DNA of 64,000 nt from Methylobacterium radiodurans (GCF_003173735.1 NZ_CP029551.1:1243001-1307000); one strand, 5' to 3'. Shown: positions 44,405 through 54,167, counted from the stretch's first letter. Translations and numbers: made by a program. Notes: generated by a model from the letters alone, not told the origin.

Positions 44405-45202
44405 ATGGTGCGCACGCTCGCCGCAACGCTCGTCGCCGCGCTCGCGCTCGGGTTCCCGTGCGTGGTCCGGGCTCAGGACGCGCCCGCGCCCGAGGAGGCC
44501 CCCGCCCCGAAGGCGGCGCGTCCGAAGCCGGCGAAACCGGCCCCCAAACCCAAGGCCGAGTCCAAACCCAAGGCCGAGCCGGCGCCGGTTCCCCAGGCGC
44601 CCGAGCCGCGCGCCGCCGAGCCCCTTCGGGCGCCGGCCATCGACCGCGCTCCCCTCGACGCGACCTTCGCGGCCCCGCCCACCATCGCCTGCGGGGCGAA
44701 GGCGGCGCGCTTCGAGGGCGAGAAGGGGGGCGAGGTGTTCGTGACCCGGGTCGGCCGGGCGCAGGTCGAGAACCCGCTGCGCCCCCTCACGCCGGAGACG
44801 ACCGAGGTGCTGCAGGTGGCCATCGGCGGCAAGCTGGCGACCGCCTACGGCCCCGACCTCTCCGCGCTGCGGCGCGGCGGCCCGCCGGGCGCGATCGAGG
44901 CCCAGCTCGGCACCGCGATCCGCTGGCAGGAGGGGCTTCCGGCCTTGCCCGACCCGCTGACCATCGTCTCGGAGGAGGGCCGCCCCGTGGCGCGTCTGGG
45001 CTTCCGTGAATGCACCGAGGCGCCCGCCGTGAAGGCGCCCCCGCCCGTCGCCGCCCGCAAGGAGCCGAAGCCGGCCCGTCCGGCGAAGACGCGGGAGGCC
45101 GCGCCGAAACCCGCCGGCGAGGCGCCCGCGCGCGGTCAGGCCAGGGCGGCGCCCAAGGTGCCGGCCGGTTTCAGCCTGCCGCAGGGCGCCATCACCGAGT
45201 GA
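44405..45202 (+). CDS. Secreted Ala/Pro/Lys-rich hypothetical protein
   Basis: 265 residues. Signal peptide (TLAATLVAALALGFPCVVRA), then a low-complexity PAPEEAPAPKAARPKPAK type linker, a folded middle (IACGAKAARFEGEKGG... VTRVGRAQVENPLRPLTPET, with two Cys), and a basic Pro-rich tail. The middle part might be a small extensin-like or cell-wall-binding fold, but I cannot name it. In operon with 44161 and 37 bases before the cupin gene. Confidence 0.6.
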   Translation: MVRTLAATLVAALALGFPCVVRAQDAPAPEEAPAPKAARPKPAKPAPKPKAESKPKAEPAPVPQAPEPRAAEPLRAPAIDRAPLDATFAAPPTIACGAKAARFEGEKGGEVFVTRVGRAQVENPLRPLTPETTEVLQVAIGGKLATAYGPDLSALRRGGPPGAIEAQLGTAIRWQEGLPALPDPLTIVSEEGRPVARLGFRECTEAPAVKAPPPVAARKEPKPARPAKTREAAPKPAGEAPARGQARAAPKVPAGFSLPQGAITE

Positions 45203-45239
45203 GCGTGGCGGGGCAGCCGCGACGAGGAGACCGCAGCGC

Positions 45240-45677
45240 ATGAACCAGGCGATGTCGGCCGCGCAGGTGATCGCGGCCCTGGGGCTCGCGCCCCATCCGG
45301 AGGGCGGGCACTACCGCGAGACCTTTCGCGATCCCAGGACCGTGGACGGCCGCTCGGTCGGCACGGCGATCTACTACCTGCTCGACGTCGGCGAGGTCTC
45401 GGCCTGGCACCGGGTCGACGCCGCGGAAATCTGGCACTGGTACGCGGGCGCCCCTCTGGTCCTCACGGTCAGCCCGAACGGGCACGACGCGTCGGCCCAC
45501 CATCTCGGCCCCGACCTCGCCCGCGGGCAGCGCCCGCAGCACGTGGTGCCGGCCGGGCACTGGCAGACCGCGACGAGCCTCGGCGCCTGGACGCTCGTCG
45601 GCTGCACCGTCGCGCCGGGCTTCGACTTCGCAGGGTTCGAGATGGCGCCGCCGGACTGGCGGCCGACGCCGCGCTGA
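45240..45677 (+). CDS. Cupin protein, DUF985 (Cupin_5) family
   Basis: 145 residues. LGLAPHPEGGHYRETFRD, TAIYYLLDVGEVSAWHRVDA and EIWHWYAGAPLVL, then WTLVGCTVAPGFDFAGFE follow the whole DUF985 pattern of about 140-160 residues. The family has a single beta-barrel; its role is not settled (some members bind sugars or aldehydes). Converges on the DMT exporter ending 4 bases later. Confidence 0.9.
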   Translation: MNQAMSAAQVIAALGLAPHPEGGHYRETFRDPRTVDGRSVGTAIYYLLDVGEVSAWHRVDAAEIWHWYAGAPLVLTVSPNGHDASAHHLGPDLARGQRPQHVVPAGHWQTATSLGAWTLVGCTVAPGFDFAGFEMAPPDWRPTPR

Positions 45678-45681
45678 GGCG

Positions 45682-46566
45682 TCAGAGCGCGGCGCGGCCC
45701 TGCGCCCGGGAGGCCCGGACCGCCACCAGGGCGCCGGCGACGATGAGGGCGCAGGCGAGCGCCAGTGCGGGCGTGGCCGGCGCGTAGCCGGTCGCGACGA
45801 GGAGCAGGGTCGAGAGAACCGGCGCCGCGTAGGCCGCGACCCCGAGGAGCCGGATGTCGCCGCGCTTCACGCCGATGTCCCAGAGGTAGAAGGCGGCACC
45901 GATCGGCCCGACGCCGAGGGCGGCGACGGCGCCCCATTCCGCCGCGTCCGCGGGCCAAACCGTGGTCTCGACGGCGAGATGGCAGAGAAGGCTCAGCGCG
46001 GCCGTCACAAGGCAGAAGCCCGCGACCGCGTCGGTCGGCACAGCGCCGACCCGGGCCGAGAGCACCGAGTAGCCCGACCAGACGAAGGCGGCGGCGAAGG
46101 CGGCGGCGTAGCCCGGCACGGCGCCAGCCGCGAAATCGAGGGTCCCGCGGCCCGTGAACAGCGCGATCACGCCCGCGAGCCCGAGCCCGGCCCCGAGCAG
46201 ATGCGCGCTCCGCAGCCCGCCCGCCCGCGGCAGCAGCGCCGAGAACAGCACGATGAGGAGCGGCCAGAGATAGTTGATCAGCCCGGCCTCGGCGGGAGGG
46301 GCGAGGCGGAGCGCGGCGAAGTAGAGCGCGTGGTAGCCGAACAGGCCGCCGACCCCCAGCAGCCAGACCGGCCAGGGCTGGCGCAGGGCCCGGAATCCCT
46401 GCGGCCGCACGAGCCAGGAGGCGCAGCCGAGAAGGCCGCCCAGCGCGAAAGTCATTGCGGCGAGCTGGAAGGGCGGCACCGCGCCCGAGGCCGCCGTGAG
46501 GACGGCCAGCAGCGACCAGAGCAGGATCGCGCCGAAACCGAGGGTGGTCGCCGTTGCGTGCGTCAT
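45682..46566 (-). CDS. DMT (EamA) exporter, aromatic-amino-acid YddG-like
   Basis: 294 residues from ATG 46566 (46578 also possible). Ten hydrophobic helices in two EamA repeats (AILLWSLLAVLTAASG..., ...LGVGPIGAAFYLWDIGVKRGDIRLLGVAAYAAPVLSTLLL). The GPIGAAFYLWDIGVKRGD stretch is typical of YddG-type aromatic amino acid exporters, here also possibly a general metabolite exporter. Inner membrane. Confidence 0.8.
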   Translation of the reverse strand: MTHATATTLGFGAILLWSLLAVLTAASGAVPPFQLAAMTFALGGLLGCASWLVRPQGFRALRQPWPVWLLGVGGLFGYHALYFAALRLAPPAEAGLINYLWPLLIVLFSALLPRAGGLRSAHLLGAGLGLAGVIALFTGRGTLDFAAGAVPGYAAAFAAAFVWSGYSVLSARVGAVPTDAVAGFCLVTAALSLLCHLAVETTVWPADAAEWGAVAALGVGPIGAAFYLWDIGVKRGDIRLLGVAAYAAPVLSTLLLVATGYAPATPALALACALIVAGALVAVRASRAQGRAAL

Positions 46567-46619
46567 CCCGTGTCTCATCGGCCCGGCGCTAGCACGCCGG
46601 GCCGATGAGAGGGCATGCG

Positions 46620-47348
46620 TCAGACGAAGTGCTGGCCGCCGTTGACGGTCAGCGTCGAGCCGGTGATGAACCCGGCCTCGTCGCTGGCCAGGTACTCGAC
46701 CGCGTGGGCGATCTCGTCGGCCTCGCCGAGGCGGCCGGTCGGGATCGTCGAGATGATCTTGTTGCGGATGTCCTCGGGCACCGCCATCACCATCTCGGTG
46801 GCGATGTAGCCCGGCGCCACCACGTTGACGGTGATGCCCTTCGCGGCGCTCTCCTGGGCGAGCGCCTTGGCGAAGCCGATCACGCCCGCCTTGGCGGCCG
46901 AGTAGTTGGTCTGGCCGGCCTGGCCCTTCTGGCCGTTGATCGACGAGATGATGATGACGCGGCCGAAATTGCGCGCGCGCATGCCGTCGATCAGCGGGCG
47001 GGTGACGGTGAACATCGAGTCGAGGTTGGTGCGGATCACCGCCTGCCACTTCTCGAAGGTCATCTTGTGGAAGGCGCCGTCGCGGGTGATGCCGGCGTTG
47101 TTGACCAGCACGTCGATCGGTCCGAGCTCGGCCTCGATCGCCTTGATGCCGGCCTCGCAGCTCGCGAGGTCGCCCACGTCGAACTTGAAGACCGGGATGC
47201 CGGTCTCGGCCTTGAAGGCGTTGGCGGCCTCGTCGTTGCCGCCGTAATTGGCGGCCACCTGATAGCCCTTGTCCTTCAGCCGCTTCGAGATCGCCGCGCC
47301 GATGCCGCGGGTGCCGCCGGTGACGAGGGCGACGCGTCCTTGAGCCAT
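46620..47348 (-). CDS. phaB: Acetoacetyl-CoA reductase (PHB synthesis)
   Basis: 242 residues from ATG 47348 with a GGAGGAAA ribosome-binding site. SDR: TGGTRGIG at about 10-17, NNAGITRDGAFHKM, catalytic Ser in SSINGQKGQ and Tyr-Lys in TNYSAAKAG; ends TGSTLTVNGGQHF, the PhaB signature. NADPH-dependent reduction to (R)-3-hydroxybutyryl-CoA for polyhydroxybutyrate. Downstream of phaA, 177 bases away, same strand. Confidence 0.95.
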   Translation of the reverse strand: MAQGRVALVTGGTRGIGAAISKRLKDKGYQVAANYGGNDEAANAFKAETGIPVFKFDVGDLASCEAGIKAIEAELGPIDVLVNNAGITRDGAFHKMTFEKWQAVIRTNLDSMFTVTRPLIDGMRARNFGRVIIISSINGQKGQAGQTNYSAAKAGVIGFAKALAQESAAKGITVNVVAPGYIATEMVMAVPEDIRNKIISTIPTGRLGEADEIAHAVEYLASDEAGFITGSTLTVNGGQHFV

Positions 47349-47525
47349 GGTTTCCTCCGGATGTTCTTGTTTGGATTGCTGCTCAACCGGGGGCGGCGTG
47401 CCCCCGCGCGCTGGGCGCATCTTGCCCATCGCGCGCGGACCGCGCACCGAATTTATTCTTGAGCGTCGGTTGAAAGCGTTTCAGTGGGGACGGGTTGTCC
47501 CGCCCCGCGCCGGAACCCCCGGCGG

Positions 47526-48710
47526 TCAGGGCCGCTCGAGGCACATGGCGACGCCCATGCCGCCGCCGATGCAGAGCGTGGCGAGGCCCTTCTTGGCGTC
47601 GCGCCGCTTCATCTCGTGCAGCAGAGTGACGAGGACGCGGGCGCCCGAGGCGCCGATCGGGTGGCCGATGGCGATGGCGCCGCCGTTGACGTTCACCTTC
47701 TGGTCGTCCCAGCCCATGTCCTTGTTGACCGCGAGCGCCTGGGCCGCGAAGGCCTCGTTGGCCTCGATCAGGTCGAGGTCGGAGGGCTTCCAGCCGGCCT
47801 TGTCGAGGGCCTTGCGCGAGGCCGGGATCGGGCCGGTGCCCATCACCTTCGGGTCGACGCCCGCGGTCGCCCAGGACTTGATCTTGGCGAGCGGGGTGAG
47901 CCCGCGCCGTTCGGCCTCGGAGGCCGACATCAGCACCAGCGCGGCGGCGCCGTCGTTGAGGCCCGAGGCGTTGGCGGCCGTGACCGTGCCGTCCTTGGCG
48001 AAGGCGGGCTTCAATTTGGCCATCGCCTCGATGGTGGCGCCGTCGCGGATGTACTCGTCCGTGTCGACAACCGTGTCGCCCTTCTTGCCGGGCACCGTGA
48101 CGGGGGCGATCTCCTCCTTGAAGCGGCCCTCCTTGCGGGCGGCCTCGGCCTTGTTCTGCGAGCGGGTCGCGAAGTGGTCCTGCTGCTCGCGGGTGAGCTG
48201 GAAGGCCTGGGCCACGTTCTCGGCGGTCTGGCCCATGTGGTAACCGTTGAAGGCGTCCCAGAGGCCGTCCTTGATCATGGTGTCGACGAGCTTGACGTCG
48301 CCCATCTTCTGGCCGCCGCGCAGGTACTGCGCGTGGGGCGCGAGCGACATGGATTCCTGTCCGCCCGCCACGATGACGGTGGCATCGCCGTTGGCGATCT
48401 GCTGCATGCCGATCGCCACGGTGCGCAGCCCCGAGCCGCAGACCTGGTTGACGCCCCAGGCGGTGGCCTTCTCGGGGATGCCGGCCGCAATAGCGGCCTG
48501 GCGGGCCGGGTTCTGGCCGGCGCCCGCGGTGAGCACCTGGCCGAAGATCACCTCGTCCACCTCGTCGGGCGAGACCTTGGCCCGCTCCAGCGCCGCCTGG
48601 ATCGCCACCTTGCCGAGTTCGTGCGCGGGCATGCTGCCGAACGCGCCGCCGAACGAGCCCACCGGGGTGCGCGCCGCACCGACGATGACGATCTCCTCGC
48701 TGCCTGCCAT
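47526..48710 (-). CDS. phaA: Acetyl-CoA acetyltransferase (beta-ketothiolase)
   Basis: 394 residues, AGGAGAA before ATG 48710. Thiolase motifs: NQVCGSGLR with the nucleophile Cys near 91, [17 protein letters not shown] and the second Cys in [10 protein letters not shown]. Condenses two acetyl-CoA to acetoacetyl-CoA, first step of PHB synthesis and also of the ethylmalonyl-CoA pathway. phaB follows, phaR lies divergently upstream. Confidence 0.96.
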   Translation of the reverse strand: MAGSEEIVIVGAARTPVGSFGGAFGSMPAHELGKVAIQAALERAKVSPDEVDEVIFGQVLTAGAGQNPARQAAIAAGIPEKATAWGVNQVCGSGLRTVAIGMQQIANGDATVIVAGGQESMSLAPHAQYLRGGQKMGDVKLVDTMIKDGLWDAFNGYHMGQTAENVAQAFQLTREQQDHFATRSQNKAEAARKEGRFKEEIAPVTVPGKKGDTVVDTDEYIRDGATIEAMAKLKPAFAKDGTVTAANASGLNDGAAALVLMSASEAERRGLTPLAKIKSWATAGVDPKVMGTGPIPASRKALDKAGWKPSDLDLIEANEAFAAQALAVNKDMGWDDQKVNVNGGAIAIGHPIGASGARVLVTLLHEMKRRDAKKGLATLCIGGGMGVAMCLERP

Positions 48711-48990
48711 CTTGCGTTCTCCTCTGGCGGCCGGCGCGGCTTCACAGTTGGCCGCACTCTGGTCCGTTGATGGGATGAAGGGCCTGTGCCCGGCGAAGTC
48801 AAGCCGCCTTAACGGCCGGCCCCGACGGCCGGCGCAGGACGAAAAGTTGGCTTTGCCGGCCCGTTATGCATGATTGTGCCGGGAAAGGTGCCAGATTGCG
48901 GTTTTCGACGCCGCACGAAAGCCTTAAGGTCCACGGGCGGCTGCCGGTGTGCGGGCGGTCGCGCCGTCAGGTTCGGGAGAGGCCGCAGAG

Positions 48991-49608
48991 ATGGCGGACA
49001 GCGTCAAGGTCCATCAGACCGTCATCAAGAAGTACGCGAACAGGCGCCTTTATCACACCGGCACCTCGACCTACGTCACCCTCGAAGACCTCGCGACTAT
49101 GGTGCAGAACGGCGAGGACTTCGTCGTGTACGACGCGCGCACCAGCGAGGACATTACCCGGTCGGTGCTGACGCAGATCATCTTCGAGCAGGAGAACAAG
49201 GCGGGGGCCGACAACCTGCTGCCGGTGGCCTTCCTGCGCCAGCTGATCCGCTTCTACGGCGACAGCATGCGCACGATGGTGCCGAGCTTCCTCGAATTCT
49301 CGATGGCGAATTTCGCCCGGGATCAGGACGGGCTTCGCGAAAAATTCGGTACTGGCTTCGGGACCGGCTTCGGCCCGGCCGCCTTCCAGAACGCGCTGGA
49401 GCAGCAGGTGCGCACCAACATGTCGTTCTTCGGGGACGCCATGAAGATGTTCACGGGCCTCAGTGCCGGCGCCGCGCAAGGAACGGCGCCCGCCGCCCCG
49501 AAGCCCGCAAGCCCCCCTGCGCAGGTGACGAGCAGCGGCGAGCTGGACGAGCTGAAGCGCCAGATGCTCGCGATGCAGGAGCGGCTCGAGGCGCTCGCGA
49601 AGAAGTAG
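48991..49608 (+). CDS. phaR: PHA synthesis repressor PhaR
   Basis: 205 residues from ATG 48991 (open to 48949 without a good start). VIKKYANRRLYHTGTSTYVTLEDLATMV is the PHB/PHA accumulation regulator DNA-binding domain; LTQIIFEQE, then LPVAFLRQLIRFYGDSM, the PHB-binding part. The C-terminus is Ala/Pro-rich. PhaR binds both DNA and nascent PHB, releasing phasin and pha genes when polymer accumulates. Divergent from phaA with a 280-base region holding ATGCATGATTGTGCC near 48865. Confidence 0.95.
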   Translation: MADSVKVHQTVIKKYANRRLYHTGTSTYVTLEDLATMVQNGEDFVVYDARTSEDITRSVLTQIIFEQENKAGADNLLPVAFLRQLIRFYGDSMRTMVPSFLEFSMANFARDQDGLREKFGTGFGTGFGPAAFQNALEQQVRTNMSFFGDAMKMFTGLSAGAAQGTAPAAPKPASPPAQVTSSGELDELKRQMLAMQERLEALAKK

Positions 49609-49734
49609 GGCGCTGCGGCGCCCGCTCCTCGCCTCACGCTCCTGCGGCGTCGGGGCACGCAAAGGTTGACGAAACCTTAACGTCGGCCCAACGCTTGCAC
49701 GGATCCGCGGAACAGCCGCGGAGGGTGCGAGGCG

Positions 49735-50025
49735 ATGTCCCGGATCGAGCCAAGCCAGCGTCCCGGAGCGGTACGACCCGCCACCGCGCAGCCGCGCCCG
49801 GCGTCCGATACGGCGCGCGCGATCGTCCCCGTCTCGGACGCGCGGTCCGCGGGGCAGGGCGCTTCAGGTTCTTGGGATCCCAGAAGTCCGGGCAGCGCAC
49901 GGCCGCAGGTCGGCTTCGTGGCGCAGCTCCTGGCGGGTGCGGACCCGACGCTGCGGCCCTCGCGGATGGAGCGGGCCCGGCGGGCCGCGGCGCTCTACGC
50001 GGACGCGGCGCGGCGGGTCGCCTGA
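49735..50025 (+). CDS. Hypothetical protein (96 aa)
   Basis: 96 residues from ATG 49735 with GAGGCG upstream. A disordered N-terminal half is followed by VGFVAQLLAGADPTLRPSRM, a short motif seen in small hypothetical proteins of Hyphomicrobiales, then an Ala/Arg helix. Function unknown. Confidence 0.55.
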   Translation: MSRIEPSQRPGAVRPATAQPRPASDTARAIVPVSDARSAGQGASGSWDPRSPGSARPQVGFVAQLLAGADPTLRPSRMERARRAAALYADAARRVA

Positions 50026-50071
50026 TCCCGGAGAAGGACCGCGACCCCGGCCGCGCCGGTCGAACGCGGTC

Positions 50072-50260
50072 TCAGGCCTCGGCCGACTTGACCTTCAGGA
50101 CCTGACGGCCGCGGTACATGCCGGTCTTCAGGTCGATGTGGTGCGGACGGCGCAGCTCGCCCGAATCCTTGTCCTCGACATAGGTCGGGGCCTTGAGGGC
50201 GTCCGCCGAGCGGCGCATGCCGCGGCGGGAGGGGGAGGTCTTTCGCTTCGGAACGGCCAT
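50072..50260 (-). CDS. rpmF: 50S ribosomal protein L32
   Basis: 62 residues: [21 protein letters not shown] is the conserved L32 start; the middle is [16 protein letters not shown]. It lacks the four zinc-binding cysteines, so it is the C-minus form, as in other alphaproteobacteria. AAGGA lies before ATG 50260. Single gene here, not next to plsX. Confidence 0.97.
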
Positions 50261-50533
50261 GGGATCAATCCTTCGATCTGGCGGATGACGGCAAAGCGGC
50301 GCTCGGGCAGCTCCTCGGAGCGAGGAGCGCCGCGTGCACCGCCGGACACGGGGATTCGAGGGCGCGCTTATAGCGTCGGCGAACGTCCCTGACTAGAGGC
50401 CGCCCGCCCGACCCGCGGACGGCCCGCGCTTAACGCAAATCGCGCTCCGCGTTAAGCGGCAGTTCAAGCGGGGAGGACCACGTTCTCGCGGCCGGTCTCG
50501 TCCATGAGGCCGGGACGTTTCGGGAGAACCGCC

Positions 50534-50932
50534 ATGGTCTCGTCCACCCGCCCCATCCTGCGCACGCTCGCCCTGCTGACCGCGCTGGCCGCCGCACCGG
50601 CCCTCGCCCAGACCCCGGCGACCGCCCCGACCGCGCCCAGCCCCGCCGCGCCGACGAAGCCCAGCCCCGCGGCACCCGCCGCCCCAGCCGCGCCGAAGGC
50701 CCCGAGCGCCCCGGTCGCGGGCTCGCCGAACGCCGCCAAGACGGCGCTCATCGACCTCAACAGCGCCAGCGCCGCCGAACTCGACGCGCTGCCCGGCATC
50801 GGAGCCGCGCGCTCGGCCGCGATCATCAAGGGCCGCCCCTATCGCGGCAAGGACGAACTCGTCTCGAAGAAGATTCTGCCCGAGAGCGTCTACGAGGGGA
50901 TCAAGGACAAGGTCATCGCCAAGCAGAAGTAG
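50534..50932 (+). CDS. Secreted helix-hairpin-helix protein, ComEA-like
   Basis: 132 residues from ATG 50534 (GGGAGAA before). Signal peptide [16 protein letters not shown], a Pro/Ala-rich linker, then [31 protein letters not shown] and [20 protein letters not shown], the helix-hairpin-helix domain of ComEA-type DNA-binding proteins. A possible periplasmic DNA-uptake partner to comEC at 25889, although not linked to it. Ends at a convergent hairpin. Confidence 0.85.
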   Translation: MVSSTRPILRTLALLTALAAAPALAQTPATAPTAPSPAAPTKPSPAAPAAPAAPKAPSAPVAGSPNAAKTALIDLNSASAAELDALPGIGAARSAAIIKGRPYRGKDELVSKKILPESVYEGIKDKVIAKQK

Positions 50933-50937
50933 AGCCC

Positions 50938-50967
50938 GGGCGGCCGCGCCTCAGGCGCGGCCCGCCC
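50938..50967. terminator. Hairpin between convergent genes
   Basis: GGGCGGCCGCGCC and GGCGCGGCCCGCCC, an inverted repeat with one extra base and loop TCA, where TCA is the terC stop on the minus strand. It partly covers the last codons of terC and lies just past the 50534 gene. Confidence 0.5.
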
Positions 50968-51742
50968 TCTTCTGGACCGTGTCGATCCGCGGTGCCGGGG
51001 GCTCGCCCTGGCCAGCCCGGGCGCGCTTGCGCCGCCGGGCCAGCATGTTGAGGCCTTCCACGCCCGCCGAGAAGGCCATCGCGGTGTAGATGTAGCCCTT
51101 CGGCACGTGCGCCCCGAAGCCCTCCGCGATCAGCACCATGCCGATCATGATGAGGAAGCCGAGTGCCAGCATCACCACGGTCGGGTTGTGGGCGATGAAG
51201 CGTGAGAGCGGGTCCGCGGCGAGCAGCATCACCGTCACGGCGGCAATCACCGCAATCATCATGACCGGCACATGCTCGGTCATGCCGACCGCCGTGATGA
51301 TCGAGTCGATCGAGAAGACGAGATCGAGCAGCAGGATCTGGCCGATCGCCGCCGAGAAGCCGAGAGGCGCCCCGGGGCCCGTCTTCTCCGAATCCGGATC
51401 GACGCTCTCGTGAATCTCCTTGGTGGCCTTCCAGAGCAGGAACAGGCCGCCCGCGATCAGGATGAGGTCGCGCCAGGAGAAGGCCTTGCCGAAGACCTCG
51501 AAGACCGGCTGGGTGAGCTGCACGATGAAGGCGACCGTGCCGAGCAGGCCCAGCCGCAGCACCAGGGCGAGGCCGATGCCGATGCGGCGCGCCCGCTGCT
51601 GCTGCGCGGCCGGCAGCTTGTTGGTGATGATCGAGATGAAGATCAGGTTGTCGATGCCGAGCACCACCTCCATCACGACGAGGGTGGCGAGCGCGGCCCA
51701 GACGGTCGGATCGGCGGCGAGCTGCATCAGGTTGTCGAGCAA
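50951..51742 (-). CDS. TerC family integral membrane protein
   Basis: 263 residues if the TTG at 51742 (with GGAGA 8 bases before) is used; ATG 51727 is the alternative. [27 protein letters not shown] in the first helix and [16 protein letters not shown] after the centre carry the two metal-binding Asp motifs of TerC. Members export manganese or other divalent metals or support membrane protein loading. About seven helices. Confidence 0.88.
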   Translation of the reverse strand: MLDNLMQLAADPTVWAALATLVVMEVVLGIDNLIFISIITNKLPAAQQQRARRIGIGLALVLRLGLLGTVAFIVQLTQPVFEVFGKAFSWRDLILIAGGLFLLWKATKEIHESVDPDSEKTGPGAPLGFSAAIGQILLLDLVFSIDSIITAVGMTEHVPVMMIAVIAAVTVMLLAADPLSRFIAHNPTVVMLALGFLIMIGMVLIAEGFGAHVPKGYIYTAMAFSAGVEGLNMLARRRKRARAGQGEPPAPRIDTVQKRAGRA

Positions 51743-51778
51743 CGGTGCGGTCTCCGTGGCAGGCGGAAGGGGTCGCGA

Positions 51779-52711
51779 TCAGAGGGGGAGCAGACTGTCG
51801 CGGGCGCTCGGACGCGCCTCCGGCCCGGGGGCGAAGATGCGGATGACCTTCGGCACCACCTTGAAATGGGCCGGCGTGTAGGTGGTCAGCTCGCCGTCCG
51901 TGTTCACTGGCCGCCGCTTGCGGGTGGAGAGGCGGATCTCCGTGGTCTTGAAGGCGCGTACGTCCCGCGCCCGTCCTTGCGTGCCGCGGCGCAGCGCCGG
52001 CAGCAGGGCGAGGAGCCGCCACCAGTGGGCGACCTCCAGGCTGTAGAAGTCGAGCTTACCGTCGTCGACCGCCGCCTCCGCCTCCACGGTCATGCCGCCG
52101 CCGTAATGGCGCCCGTTGCCGACCGAGGCCTGGATGGTGGTGACCCGCTCCGTCTGCCCGTCGTGCTCGATCGTGACCGTGAAGGGCCGCACCCGGCGCA
52201 GCACCCGCACGGCCGCGACCGCGTAGCCGAGCACGCCCCAGGCCTTCTTCGATTCGGCGGTCAGCTCGCCCGCGAGCTCCGCCGAGAAGCCGATGCTCGC
52301 CACGTTGAAGTAGTAGTGCCCGTTGACCCAGCCGAGATCGGCAGGCCGCGCCTCAGCGGTGGTGATGAGGCGGGCGGCGGCCACCGGATCGATCGGGATC
52401 CCGAGGGAGCGGGCGAGGTCGTTGGCTGTGCCCAGCGGCAGGATGCCCAGCGGCAGCTTGGTCTCGACCAGCGCCTCGGCCGCGGCGTTCATGGTGCCGT
52501 CGCCCCCGCCCAGGATGACGAGATCGACCGACCCCGCATGGGCGGTGATCAGCGCCTTGCAGTCGCCGGGCGGCGGCTCGACCGGCTCGATGCCCCCGGC
52601 GCGCAGGACGGTGCGGATCTCCTCGAGATCGAAGCGTCCGTTGCGAGCCTTGGCGTTGCAGATCAGGAGGGCGCGGCGCGGCTGCCCGGAGGGGGGCTGG
52701 GTGGGGGGCAA
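51779..52711 (-). CDS. Diacylglycerol/lipid kinase (YegS-like)
   Basis: About 310 residues from TTG 52711; no ATG is available near, and the frame remains open far upstream into unrelated sequence. LVILGGGDGTMNAAAEAL is the ATP-binding GGDGT loop and LPLGTANDLARSLG the second motif of DAGK-catalytic proteins. It phosphorylates diacylglycerol, or a related lipid, at the membrane face. Follows terC, same strand, 37 bases apart. Confidence 0.85.
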   Translation of the reverse strand: MPPTQPPSGQPRRALLICNAKARNGRFDLEEIRTVLRAGGIEPVEPPPGDCKALITAHAGSVDLVILGGGDGTMNAAAEALVETKLPLGILPLGTANDLARSLGIPIDPVAAARLITTAEARPADLGWVNGHYYFNVASIGFSAELAGELTAESKKAWGVLGYAVAAVRVLRRVRPFTVTIEHDGQTERVTTIQASVGNGRHYGGGMTVEAEAAVDDGKLDFYSLEVAHWWRLLALLPALRRGTQGRARDVRAFKTTEIRLSTRKRRPVNTDGELTTYTPAHFKVVPKVIRIFAPGPEARPSARDSLLPL

Positions 52712-53086
52712 GGAACGGACACTCCGGTGCGTTCGCGCCGCGTCAGCGCAAAGGCAGGGAAGCGGTCCGACATCACGGCCGACGCCTCGGCCGCCAGAGG
52801 AGCCCGGACCCGGGTTCAGGCCAAACTTGGGTGTGCGGCGCCCGATCTCAACCCCGCCCGGTCCCGGACTGTGGATTTCCGTGGGTGCGGGGATGACGGG
52901 GCGTTGCCCGGCCGGTGTGTCCGCGCCGCCCGGTCTGGGCTGGTAAGAGGCGTGGCGTCGAGGTGTAGCGTCGAGCCGTCGCCGGGGCCGTTGCGGGCAC
53001 GGAGTCGGAACCCCGTCCCCACCCGGACGCGTTTCACGCCGTGTCGCCCCGGCACGTCCCCGCTCCGCCGCGCCCCGGTGAGATCC
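52712..53086. other. Intergenic stretch between divergent genes
   Basis: No gene. Between the lipid kinase and the secreted protein at 53087, with both promoters presumably inside. No repeat or operator recognised. Confidence 0.45.
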
Positions 53087-53914
53087 ATGCGCCCTGCCTC
53101 CTCCCTCGCCACCCTGAGCCTCGCCCTCGCGGCCGGAATGCTCGCCGTCGGCGGCGCGCGCGCGCAGTCCGGCTGGGTCGATCCGCCGGCCCGCTCCGCG
53201 ACGCCGACCACGCCCGCCGAGACCCGGCCGGAGCCCGCCGCGCCCGCGGCCGCGCCCTCCGCGGCGCCTCAGGCCCGCTCCGCCCCCGCGGAAGCCGAGG
53301 CGGTGGAGCCCGCGCGGGAGCGCCCCGCCCGCATGGCCCGCGGGACGCAGCAGGCCGAGCGCCAGGAGCGCCGAATGGAGCGCCACCGCCGCCAGCGCCG
53401 GCTCGCCGACACGCCGCCCGTGCAGGCCGCACCGCCCGCGGCGCCGCCCGCGTCGCCTGCGTCGCGGCCCGAGCCGCGCCTCACCGACTGGGCCGGGGCG
53501 GCGCAGGGTCTCGTGGCGGATTATTTCGACGCGGTCTCGGCGCCCAACCCCACCATCGTGGCCAGTGCCCCGCGCTTCTACGGGGAGCAGGTGCGCTTCC
53601 ACGGCCGCACGGTGACCTTGCGCGCCGTGATGGCGGAGAAGCGGGACTTCGCCCGACGCTGGCCGGAGCGGCGCTACGAGCCGCGCGGCATGCGCACCTT
53701 CTGCAACGGGGCGCTCGCGACCTGCGTGGTGCGGGCTGAGGTGGTCTTCCGGGCGGCGAGCCCGGGACGCGGCGCGGTCTCGCAGGGAGTCGCCGAGGTG
53801 GTGATGGAGGTGAGCCTCGCCGGACCTCGCCCCGTCATCGTCTCGGAGACCAGCCGGGTCCTGCACCGCGGCGCCGTGAGTGCCGGGGCGGCGGGTCCGG
53901 GCCGGAGCGCCTGA
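53087..53914 (+). CDS. Exported hypothetical protein
   Basis: 275 residues from ATG 53087. A signal peptide (SSLATLSLALAAGMLAVGGARA) and a Pro/Ala/Glu- and Arg-rich, probably disordered, middle lead to a C-terminal domain from about 135: LVADYFDAVSAPNPTIVASAPRFY, then VRFHGRTVTLRAVMAEKRDFARRWPER, with a Cys pair. Such domains recall NTF2/SnoaL-like folds, but the assignment is open. Confidence 0.6.
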   Translation: MRPASSLATLSLALAAGMLAVGGARAQSGWVDPPARSATPTTPAETRPEPAAPAAAPSAAPQARSAPAEAEAVEPARERPARMARGTQQAERQERRMERHRRQRRLADTPPVQAAPPAAPPASPASRPEPRLTDWAGAAQGLVADYFDAVSAPNPTIVASAPRFYGEQVRFHGRTVTLRAVMAEKRDFARRWPERRYEPRGMRTFCNGALATCVVRAEVVFRAASPGRGAVSQGVAEVVMEVSLAGPRPVIVSETSRVLHRGAVSAGAAGPGRSA

Positions 53915-53966
53915 GGCCTCCGCATCATTGTTTCGCCGGACCCGCGGGACAGTTCGGTCGCGGATG

Positions 53967-54011
53967 CTTGGAGCCGGTCCCGATCGCGTCGCAATCAGGA
54001 CCGGCTCCAAG
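53967..54011. repeat. Palindromic element
   Basis: A perfect 14-base inverted repeat (CTTGGAGCCGGTCC / GGACCGGCTCCAAG) with a 17-base loop. It lies 53 bases after the secreted protein gene and may terminate it, or be the first of several dispersed palindromes here. Confidence 0.6.
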
Positions 54012-54068
54012 CTCTTGTTTTGCCGTGCTCTCTCGCCGAACCGGCTTCCACTTCGGCGGAGAGCGCTC

Positions 54069-54167
54069 TAGAGCGTGCTGCATTTTCACGGAAACAGCAG
54101 CACGCTCTATCTCTTTGTGGTCGCACGATGATTTCGGAAACCCGGATTCCACTTTTCCGCATCGTGC
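54069..54167. repeat. Palindromic mosaic of rhizobial intergenic-repeat type
   Basis: Two palindromes: TAGAGCGTGCTGC/GCAGCACGCTCTA (54069-54109, 15-base loop) and GCACGATG/CATCGTGC (54123-54167) enclosing 'TTTCGGAAA..CGGATTCCACTTTTCC'. The second resembles the GCATGAT...TTTCCACTTTTC repeats dispersed in rhizobial genomes. Confidence 0.6.

Noticed and set aside
51779..54010. Extension of the lipid kinase frame upstream to 54010
   Set aside because: The extra part runs antisense to the secreted protein at 53087 and into the palindromic element; only the region from about 52711 down matches the kinase family.
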